This document shows, one piece after another, positions 24,501 through 33,300 of a stretch of DNA of 64,000 bases. The stretch's first letter is position 1. The number at the start of each line of letters is the position of its first letter. Position numbers and translations under genes: made by a program. Source of the stretch: Notospermus geniculatus. Lineage: Eukaryota; Nemertea; Pilidiophora; Heteronemertea; Lineidae. Location: the NCBI GenBank assembly GCA_002633025.1, contig NMRB01002528.1, forward strand, positions 3,225-67,224. The letters are read 5' to 3'. The notes under the pieces were generated by a model. It made no database searches, was not told the origin of the DNA, and saw nothing but the letters and a program-made list of their open reading frames with translations.

Positions 24501-24999
24501 GTGACAACCAAGACCCTTAATCCCGTAACAAACAATAAGCCTACAGGTGGACATCGGTAAATCAGAGGCATTACATATCACGCCGGTGACAAACTTGTTC
24601 CCATTTCTTTCAGGGCTTGAACTTGTCTACTCCTTGACCCCGACGACCATGCGTGGGATAGCACTAGGGATTTTCTGGCTCTTTTCTGGGATTGGTAGCT
24701 TTTTGACGTGCGCCATCAGCGCCATCGGATACAAACTGTGGTTCTTTGATTGGGACAATGGCGACCCGAACTGCCGCTTGAAGTGTCCAGATACGCCACT
24801 CGACCCAGGATTCTGTCACGAGTGCAAAGTGGAGATATTCTTTTTCATTCAAGCTGGCTTAGCAGCTGGTTGTTTAGTGGTGTTTTTGATTTTGACAAAA
24901 CGTCTACAGATTGGGTACGACCAGCAGGAAACTGATAGGCACATCCCCCAAGATCAGATCGTACGTGTTGAGCAAAATGAAGACAGATCAATCCTATAG
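18526..24999 (+). CDS. SLC15/POT-family proton-coupled oligopeptide or histidine transporter
   Basis: Exons: 18526-19197 (acceptor TCTTTTCGCAG just upstream), 19829-20048, 20766-20862 (least certain), 21654-21855, 22918-23152, 23611-23709 and 24614-24999 (TAG). Together they give 637 in-frame codons. Helix 1 holds the POT motif ExxER (GAETLERVAFYS). GSFLGDVCFGRY matches the conserved helix 2-3 loop, IGLGAGIVRTNFAPFG the helix 4-5 region, and WYLFIISLVLIPYWVIHHQM, SALAAGVLEYHRR and YQIPQYVLMGVGEAFSNVAG the C-terminal half. The order matches SLC15A4/A3, which export histidine and peptides from endolysosomes with protons. Oddities are an extra loop of about 75 residues with several N-glycosylation sites after helix 3, and VWFFTLSHCGSL where the family usually has an FYxxINxGS motif. 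The subtype is not resolved. Confidence 0.88.
19330..19645. repeat. Dispersed repeat fragment in transporter intron 1
   Basis: It carries GAACTTCTCAAGTGGTGGAA, a wording shared with 1280-1330 and with the inverted copies near 39400 and 40830. It is a partial member of that family. Confidence 0.5.
20317..20676. mobile_element. Foldback MITE, AAACTCCCTACG family, copy 1
   Basis: The arms AAACTCCCTACGTAGTTGTG and CACAACTACGTAGGGAGTTT are perfect inverted repeats, followed inwards by GCCCCCTTCGGTTTACTCGC. Other copies lie at 22499-22830 and 28548-28921. A long open frame crossing this copy is an artefact. Confidence 0.85.
20766..20862 (+). CDS. Transporter exon 3 (tentative)
   Basis: The flanking exons end with one spare base and begin with one, so an exon with matching phase must lie between 20048 and 21654. 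The best candidate follows CTTCTTCCAG and reads GLWYSSSCETTSRRSFLDCL then RAACYSCHRRGG, before GTACGA. It joins both neighbours in frame and resembles the cytosolic segment after helix 6 in SLC15A4. The donor is weak. Confidence 0.5.
20985..21192. mobile_element. MITE with TAGCCGTGGAGCAATGG ends
   Basis: The inverted ends are TAGCCGTGGAGCAATGGAAT and ATTCCATTGCTCCACGGCTA. The inner words match 7428-7662 and 40923-41155. Confidence 0.75.
22240..22430. mobile_element. 190-bp MITE with TTAAAGCGAATCGATAGCGG ends, copy 1
   Basis: The ends TTAAAGCGAATCGATAGCGG and TCGCTATCGATTTGCTTTAA are inverted. The core holds TTGGCTGGTGTTTGTAAACA. Copies at 27350-27541 and 43726-43903 differ by only a few bases, which suggests recent activity. 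TTAA may be the duplicated target. Confidence 0.85.
22499..22830. mobile_element. Foldback MITE, AAACTCCCTACG family, copy 2
   Basis: The left end AAACTCCCTACGCCGTTGTG is intact. The right arm is truncated to GTGGGAGTTTAC after the CGTTTGGTCAAC blocks. It lies in a transporter intron. Confidence 0.75.
24273..24600. repeat. GA microsatellite and minisatellite abutting the last transporter exon
   Basis: A (GA)n run at about 24273-24292 is followed by about three imperfect copies of an 85-90 bp unit (CAAGACCCTTAATCCCGTAA, CAGTAAATCAGAGGCATTAC, CACCGGTGACAA). The last copy ends a few bases before the polypyrimidine tract of exon 24614-24999. Confidence 0.8.
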
Positions 25000-25391
25000 G
25001 GGAGGGGTGGGGTAAAACGGGTACTCCACGTTACAGCGTTGTCAATAGCGAGGTTTAACATCTTTCCGACTCCCGACTTCAACTATACGAGAATGAATTA
25101 GAGTCCGCTATGGACATCCTTGATGAAAACAATTTGATAGACGTTTTCATTTCTGATAGACGTTTTCAATTCGTCAAACACCATAAATTGAAGGCAGAAA
25201 AATTTGGCCGTATAAATTGGAAGTGCGGATATTGAAGTCGTAATCCCAGTCCAGAGCAAAGCTTTGTTACTCTTCACCATACTGTGAAATTTCCTGCCTA
25301 CGCTGCACAAGGAGTTCTCCTTGCACAAAAATGTGCACCTACCCAGACTCAGACTAGCCTACGCCCTTGAAATTAGGCTACCATACGTCGA
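25000..25391. other. Transporter 3' flank, nothing clear seen
   Basis: This is the sequence after the transporter stop up to the gap. I see no gene, polyadenylation signal or repeat that I can name with confidence. Confidence 0.4.
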
Positions 25392-25746
25392 NNNNNNNNN
25401 NNNNNNNNNNNNNNNNNNNNNNNNNNNNNNNNNNNNNNNNNNNNNNNNNNNNNNNNNNNNNNNNNNNNNNNNNNNNNNNNNNNNNNNNNNNNNNNNNNNN
25501 NNNNNNNNNNNNNNNNNNNNNNNNNNNNNNNNNNNNNNNNNNNNNNNNNNNNNNNNNNNNNNNNNNNNNNNNNNNNNNNNNNNNNNNNNNNNNNNNNNNN
25601 NNNNNNNNNNNNNNNNNNNNNNNNNNNNNNNNNNNNNNNNNNNNNNNNNNNNNNNNNNNNNNNNNNNNNNNNNNNNNNNNNNNNNNNNNNNNNNNNNNNN
25701 NNNNNNNNNNNNNNNNNNNNNNNNNNNNNNNNNNNNNNNNNNNNNN
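25392..25746. other. Assembly gap (355 Ns)
   Basis: A run of unknown bases. The sequence resumes at CCGGTGACAAAC, the same wording that precedes the first copy of the last transporter exon. Confidence 0.99.
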
Positions 25747-25779
25747 CCGGTGACAAACTTTTGTTCCCATTTCTTTCAG

Positions 25780-26165
25780 GGCTTGAACTTGTCTACTCCT
25801 TGACCCCGACGACCATGCGTGGGATAGCACTAGGGATTTTCTGGCTCTTTTCTGGGATTGGTAGCTTTTTGACATGCGCCATCAGCGCCATCGGATACAA
25901 ACTGTGGTTCTTTGATTGGGACAATGGCGACCCGAACTGCCGCTTGAAGTGTCCAGATACGCCACTCGGCCCAGGATTCTGTTACGAGTGCAAAGTGGAG
26001 ACATTCTTTTACATTCAAGCTGGCTTAGCAGCTGGTTGTTTAGTGGTGTTTTTGATTTTGACAAAACGTCTACAGATTGGGTACGACCCGCAGGAAACTG
26101 ACAGGCACAGCCGCCAAAATCAGATCGTACGTGTTGAGCAAAATGAAGACAGATCAATCCTGTAG
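25780..26165 (+). pseudogene. Second copy of the last SLC15 exon
   Basis: This 386-bp copy of 24614-24999, with the same TTTCTTTCAG acceptor, encodes GLELVYSLTPTTMRGIALGI onward to the same SIL end. It shows only a few substitutions (for example DPGFCHE to GPGFCYE). It has no upstream partner exons on this side of the gap. It could be an alternative last exon, a remnant of a duplicated gene hidden in the gap, or the other haplotype placed next to the first. Confidence 0.8.
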
Positions 26166-26952
26166 GGGAGTGGTGGGGTAAAAACTGGTACCCCACGTTA
26201 CAGCGAACACATGCAACGAGGTCATTTTTGGTGGAAGAGTGGTCCATGTGCGGGACCTGGGGCAGGGGATCAGAAGCAAGGAAAACATGGTCATCTGAAA
26301 TATTGGTTAAAAAATTTGTTTCCGACTCCCAGAGACATGGTGACACTGGCACATGGAGACACTGCTAATCACAGAATAGACACCAACAGACACAATGCAT
26401 GCAATGCGACACCGGCAAACATCTGGGACCTTATTCACAAAGCCCCTGTAACTTTAAGGATACGCAAATCCTTTGTCAGGCTGATAGTGAACAATAGGTT
26501 GTCCACAAAAGGACAATAGTTTGCGCACTCCCGTAAGTGAGTTACGGGAGCTTCGTGAATAAAGTCCCAATGCCAACCGTTAATACTGTAAATACCACAC
26601 TTCGCCCTGGAAATTTGTTTCCATTCCAGGACATCGAGATTTAATTCGAAGATAGTAAGAAACTATTCAATATGAAGTCATTGATACTAAGTAAATAAAA
26701 TCAAAATGCATTATACATAAATTATCAAACCGATATATTCTTGATTTAGTGTGCGAAATCATTCAAATTTCAGTCATATTTACAACGTTTTCATCAGTTT
26801 GGCGACGACAAAAATTAAAATGTTATAGGGGCCAGGGTTGTGTTATGTTTGACTGATGGGTTAGATATAACCAAATACATGTTAAATATCCCATGGTAGC
26901 CCGAACATTAGGCTGAAAGAATGTCACCATGGGTTGTATCATATGCACTGCG
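26166..26952. other. Region between the convergent genes
   Basis: It holds the 3' flanks of the transporter copy and the receptor. Apart from a hairpin MITE at 26425-26568 I see no feature. Confidence 0.5.
26425..26568. mobile_element. Hairpin MITE with GGGACCTTATTCACAAAGC ends
   Basis: The ends GGGACCTTATTCACAAAGC and GCTTCGTGAATAAAGTCCC are inverted, with TATTGT words in the middle. The same element lies at 48199-48339. Confidence 0.8.
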
Positions 26953-27327
26953 TCATCCTGGGTGCACATCGTCTGCAGGTGCTGGTACAGGTGCATGCGG
27001 CAGAGGTGGTGGGCGGAGAATAGGCCGACGTAACCTAACGTCTTCGTCGTCAAAATCTGATTCATCATATGGGTAGAAGACGCCTGTGTTTCGGTCCCAC
27101 CAACCAGAGTTATTGTGATAAACGCCTTGATCTTCATCATACATCAGCTCCGATTGGTCGACAAATTCTTGACATTTTGCCGTCTGGATTGCGCTCTGGT
27201 TTCTGCTCTGTTCGGCCGGCGACAGACGACGATTATCAACTCCATAGTTTTCACGACTTCTTCGATCACCACGATTTATCTGAGGATTTTCTAGATTTCT
27301 TGCCATACTTTCCGCTCTCGTCATAAT
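26953..27327 (-). CDS. Receptor C-terminal cytoplasmic tail exon
   Basis: A 375-bp last exon (acceptor CCTTCTTCAG, stop TGA 26953-26955). The tail is basic at first (MARNLENPQINRGDRRSREN). It then turns acidic and tyrosine-rich (ELMYDEDQGVYHNNSGWWDR, GVFYPYDESDFDDEDVR), and ends proline-rich (RRPILRPPPLPHAPVPAPAD). The Tyr-acidic motifs could be kinase or endocytic sites, and RPPPLPHAP could bind SH3 or WW domains. No catalytic domain is present. Only one copy of this exon exists in the window. Confidence 0.85.
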   Translation of the reverse strand: MMTRAESMARNLENPQINRGDRRSRENYGVDNRRLSPAEQSRNQSAIQTAKCQEFVDQSELMYDEDQGVYHNNSGWWDRNTGVFYPYDESDFDDEDVRLRRPILRPPPLPHAPVPAPADDVHPG

Positions 27328-30300
27328 CTGAAGAAGGTTTAATGCAGAGTTAAAGCGAATCGATAGCGGATTTTGTTTACATTTGGCTGGTGTTTGTAAA
27401 CACAAAATTCAGCCAATCAAAATGCACGAAAATTTCTTTTGTTGACATTCTGGAGAAGTTTGTTTACATTTTTTCCTGAAAATTCGTCCCCTTTCAAATT
27501 CTATTTCTAAATCAATTTTTTTCGCTTTCGATTCGCTTTAACTACATGTACATGTAGTACTTTATTTTTTTAACTATAAGAGCCTTTTTGTGATGTTTCA
27601 AGTATTTGAGTAGGCCTACGTGTTCCTGTCAAGCTCATGTCTTTTAGACGTAAACAACAATAGGCCCTAACTGTTATGTAAATGCTCCAGTTTTCTTCAA
27701 TTTGTAATATTTCTCATTTTACCTGATGAGGGCTAGCAGGATGCTGCCGAAAACGTTTGTACGGTGTATATAGTGGAATATAATACATGTATAGATATGA
27801 ATATTACATTCTGGATTTGCTCCTTTCTTTGGTTTTATAAACAACGAAGCTTGAAAATCAGGTGCAGTGCAACCACTAGTTCAAACTAGGTCATCGTCCA
27901 TGTCGTCATGGGTGATTCCTTGGAAACCCGCACATGCGCAGTAGCCGTTTTCTTGGTCAACACGGAAGCCGAAAACAGTATTTTCATTGGTTTCAACTTG
28001 GAGGAATTATACTGTATTTATACTGTAGAGTACAATTCCTCCAAGGTTTCAACGAAGGATTCCGGCAATATCGGCGACATTTTTGATGGTTCTCTTCGAT
28101 ATTTCTACTTACAAAACTAACATTTTGGGAATAACGCCAAGATAAACTAAGTGATTTTTAACTTTTGTGCAACCGGCCCCTGGTCTACAACTGACTTTGA
28201 ATATGTTTTAATAAGAGTCAAAACTTTGGAATGTGAAAAATCGTTAAACCTCACCTCATCTTTACTGACAGCTTTTTTCTTCTTGCCATTCTTGCGATTC
28301 TTTTTTAGCAGTGGTTCCTCATCGTCTGCAGCAGCATCGCCTTTCAGGCAAGGACAGATTTTGAAGACGCAGCAAGTGGCCAACCAACTGTTTTTACAGC
28401 AGCATCCAATGATCCTTAAACAGATGATACCACAGCGTCAATAAAAGGCTACTGATGTAGGCAATGCTACCCTACTGTGTGCTATATGCCACTTCCTAGT
28501 GCTAGGCCTACTGTTAGGATTAACCTAGCATACTACATGTATGCATTAAACTCCCTACACAGTTGTGTACTGCGTCCCCTTCAGTTACTCGCTCTCCACA
28601 ACTGCTTTACTTCGTAGAAGTTTCCGCATTTGGTCAACAGATGGCGTCAGGGCCTGGCGCGAGTTTTACAGCCTATCAGCACGCTGCTTTCAGAACTCTT
28701 TGGCCCGTTGGCAACGGATGTTCTTGTGCTACCATGGCTACGAACCGCTCGGCCAATGAAAAAGTGTCTCAGGCCAGCTTGGTACCGGTTGCTCGGTGCT
28801 CTCATTGGTCGACTCTCTCAGCGCCACCTGCTGACCAAACGCGACGAATTTTACGAAGTAAAGCAGTTGTGGAGAGCGAGTAAACCAAAGGGGGCGCGAC
28901 TCACAACTGCGTAGGGAGTTTAACTATGCATGTGCACAACCGGTACAACGGATTGTACATACATTATCATATACGCAGGTCACCGCCAAAACTTTTTTGG
29001 CAAAACGTTTTTAAAGCCTTTTATGAAACAATCAGACATGTTGCTACTTACAGACAAAACAATATTGGCACAACAATCAGGAGAGCAGCCAAAACTCCCC
29101 CAACAGCAGCATATGTTGTGGTTGGATCTCCAAATACTTCTATAGGGACAATATTGGAAAGAATACCAAGATCTAAAATAAAGAATGAGATTCGAAATTC
29201 AATGGACTACTTCAGGTATATAAGGGCTAGAAGTAAGGTGTAGTTTCAGAATTAAATGGCAAATAACGTTGGCTTGACTTTTGACATTATAGTTTTTACT
29301 GAGTTGTTCGTCAGCGCCTCGTCACTGATTAGTTCAGCCGGTTCCTCATTGTCCTGACCGAATCTTCTTCATTGAAGGGTTATTGACTGACTTATCACCT
29401 TTGCAATCAGCACGAGATTCGGCACCACCGCCTTTGGCCGTTATTCCATGTTTTGGACACTTCAAACACATTCCTTGAGCAAACTCTGGCTGATAAGTTC
29501 CCTTCTGGCAATTTTGACATTTTGGATCTTTATCTGTGCTGTAGTGTCCCGGATGACAGGGACCTGGAAAATATATGGAACAGGTGACTCTCGAGATCAG
29601 GTGCAGGGCACGGCGTCATCGGCTATGCGTAACAAAGTAAGCTTACAATATAAATTTCTGCCAACANATTTTTGTAACTATAAGAGCCTTTTTGTGATGT
29701 TTCAAGTATTTGAGTAGGCCTACGTGTTCCTGTCAAGCTCATGTCTTTTAGACATAAACAACAATAGGCCCTAACTGTTATGTAAATGCTCCAGTTTTCT
29801 TCAATTTGTAATATTTCTCATTTTACCTGATGAGGGCTAGCAGGATGCTGCCGAAAACGTTTGTACCGTGTATATAGTGGAATATAATATAGATATGATG
29901 AATATTACATTCTGGATTTGCTCCTTTCTTTGGTTTTATAAACAACGAAGCTTGAAAATCAGGTGCAGTGCAACCACTAGTTCAAACTAGGTCATCGTCC
30001 ATGTCGTCATGGGTGATTCCTTGGAAACCCGCACATGCGCAGTAGCCGTTTTCTTGGTCAACACGGAAAGCCGAAAACAGTATTTTCATTGGTTTCAACG
30101 AAGGATTCCGGCAATATCGGCGGCATTTTTGATGGTTCTCTTCGATATTTCTACTTACAAAACTAACATTTTGGGAATAACGCCATGATAAACTAAGTGA
30201 TTTTTAACTTTTGTGCAACCGACCCCTGGTTTACAACTGGCTTTGAATATGTTTTAATAAGAATCAAAACTTTGGAATGTGAAAAATCGTTGAACCTCAC

Positions 30301-33300
30301 CTCATCTTTACTGGTAGCTTTTTTCTTCTTGCCATTCTTGCGATTCTTTTTTAGCAGTGGTTCCTCATCGTCTGCAGCAGCATCGCCTTTCAGGCAAGGA
30401 CAGATTTTGAAGACGCAGCAAGTGGCCAACCAACTGTTTTTACAGCAGCATCCAATGATCCTTAAATAGAAGATACCACAACGTCAGTAAAAGGCTATTG
30501 ATGTAGGCAATGCTACCGTACTACCTACGTCTACACGAGAGACTAACTTATCCCGGGTCAAATCTGTCTCGAGACAATTTAACCCTAGACAAGTAACGGA
30601 GCGTCTACACGGATTATAGTTCTGGCTTTGAATATGACCTCACAAGCCGCCACACCGGAGTACACATGCTGCAGAGGCGCAGCGAAATGAGCCGTGCATG
30701 CCCCAATATAGGCCTTTGTCCCGAGACAAACTGGCGACTGCGTCTACACGACAGCTGTCTCGAGACAAATTTGTCTCCGAGTTATCTTAACCCCCTACCC
30801 TACCGGGGTTAATTTGTCTCGAGACAAATTTGTCTCGGGTTAACTTAGCCCCCCTACCCTACCGGGGTTAATTTGTCTCGAGACAAATTTGTCTCGGGTT
30901 AACTTAGCCCCCCTACCCTACCGGGGTTAAGTTGTCTCGAGACAAATTTGTCTCCGAGTTATCTTAACCCCCTACCCTACCGGGGTTAAGTTGTCTCGAG
31001 ACAAATTTGTCTCGGGTTAACTTAGCCCCCCTACCCTACCGGGGTTAAGTTGTCTCGAGACAAATTTGTCTCGGGTTAACTTAGCCCCCCTACCCTACCG
31101 GGGTTAAGTTGTCTCGAGACAAATTTGTCTCGAGACAACTTACATGTAACTCGAGACAAGGCCCCGTGTAGACCGTTAACTGGAGCTAAAATGCTCCATG
31201 CAGACGTGGCTACTGTGTGCTAATGCCACTTCCAAGTGCTACTGTTATGAGTAACCTAGCGCTATGCATGTGCACAACCGGTACAATGGATAACATTATT
31301 ATATACATGTATGCAGGCCACCACCATAACTTTCTCAGACATGTTGGTACTTACAAACAAAACAATACTGGCACAACAATCAGGAGAGCAGCCAAAACTC
31401 CCCCAACAGCTGCATATGTTGCGGTTGGATCTCCAAACACTTCTATAGGGACAATATTGGAAAGAATACCAAGATCTAAAATAAATAAAGAACGAAATTC
31501 GAAATACAATGGACTACTTCAGGTATGTAAGGGCTAGAAGTAGGGTGTAGTTTCAGAATTAAATGGAAATAACGTTGGCTTGACTTTCGACATCATTAGT
31601 TTTTACTGAGTTGTTCGTCAGCGCCTCGTCACTGATTAGTTCAGCCGGTTCCTCATTGTCCTGACCGAATCTTCTTCATTGAAGGGTTATTGACTGACTT
31701 ATCACCTTTGCAATCAGCACGAGATTCGGCACCACCGCCTTTGGCCGTTATTCCATGTTTTGGACACTTCAAACACATTCCTTGAGCAAACTCTGGCTGA
31801 TAAGTTCCCTTCTGGCAATTTTGACATTTTGGATCTTTATCTGTGCTGTAGTGTCCCGGATGACAGGGACCTGGAAAATATATGGAACAGGTGACTCTCG
31901 AGATCAGGTGCAGGGCACGGCGTCATCGGCTATGCGTAACAAAGTAAGCTTACAATATAAATTTCTGCCAACACAAACTATAGAAGGGATTCTTACCACA
32001 TATCATGCCATAAAGATGATAACCAGTGGGACATGTGAAAATGAAGGCGGACTTGAGAGAGTCTCGGTCAAGCACTGCATGAGCAAGGTTACCAGAGGTG
32101 TTCATACTTGTTGCCATCTTCTGAACTATCTGAGTTGTTTTGTTATATGGCTGTGAAAGAAAATATTTGTAATATTGGCATTGGTTTGTTTGGAGTGGAT
32201 GATCATGTGGTGATAAATAGGGTAACACTCAAAAATGTCCATCTCACTTAGGCTGAGAATCCATTCACGCGAATTTCTAGCGGTGCGGTGCCGCATCCTT
32301 TGTCCGTGAGCAACGCCGCGGAAACAAATGGTTGCAGCGTCACATCCCTAGAAGTTCGAGTGAATGGATTCTTAGCCTTATTCCTCAATCACGTCACGTC
32401 TCACGGGTTTGACATTCTAAATCCATCCTTTAGCCAACAAGCGAGGGGGGAAATCAAGGCTTCACAAGTGACATAGATCAACAAATCGGGATGCAGCAAC
32501 ACTGACATGCCAAACTTGAATTTTGCTCTACCCAAGGGCGAGCAGCCACTTCATCTTATCAGGACCAGTAAGTTTATAACCAACTTAGGGGACCACGTTG
32601 CACGTTGCAGTGGACATAGTTCTGAATTAATATCCACATTAATTCAAACGAATTAATATCTACATTAAATCGACCAATAGAATTTGATTTTTATATGTGG
32701 ACATTAATTCAATTTAATGTCGACATGAACCGATTTAATACCAGCATGAATTCGTTTGAATTAATGTGGATATTAGTTCAGAATTATGTCCACTCCGGCG
32801 TGCGATACACGTTCTCATTCGTTTGGCGGACGGAGTGTACCTACCCAATCGAGATGCTTGGTGATGGCCTCCTTCATACACATAAAGTCACAATGCGGAT
32901 AGACAAAGTCTGAACCGGGTTTTATGGAAAAGGTCACAAAAACTTCGTGCTTGATTGAACGCTTCTTTATGGTTGGGGCAAACCTTTTGTTTTCCTAGGG
33001 AGAAGATGCTAATAATTTCACACAAGGGTGGCCAGCAATATGTTTTCAAATGTTGAGTTGATATTCCCACTAGTTACAACATTTTAAACAGGCTTCTGTT
33101 ATGAAGCTCCGATCGTTGCAATTTTAAATTTGTCTCATCTGAATTCAGAGCCGTTTTACTCACCTTATCTTTGAGGAAATGACAAGTGATGTTAAAGTTT
33201 TCCAGAGAGCAGTCATTTTCTGTGGGACAGACAGGCTTTAAATTTTCCACTATTTCCGTCTTGATCATTGAAACAGCTACCTCGTCACAAACATCAATGT

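Larger units (their letters stand above)
27572..31973. repeat. Tandem duplication of the receptor GCC/TM/juxtamembrane exons
   Basis: Copy 2 is 27572-29666 and copy 1 is 29676-31973; both begin AACTATAAGAGCC and end TTTCTGCCAACA. The junction has a single N at 29667. The copies differ by a 47-bp element (27998-28044), a foldback MITE (28548-28921) and a minisatellite-bearing element (30526-31210), each present in one copy only. Confidence 0.85.

Noticed and set aside
28151-28444. + strand frames over 28151-28444 and 30197-30469
   Set aside because: Antisense of the juxtamembrane receptor exons. The minus-strand frame has the conserved exon borders and is repeated in both copies.
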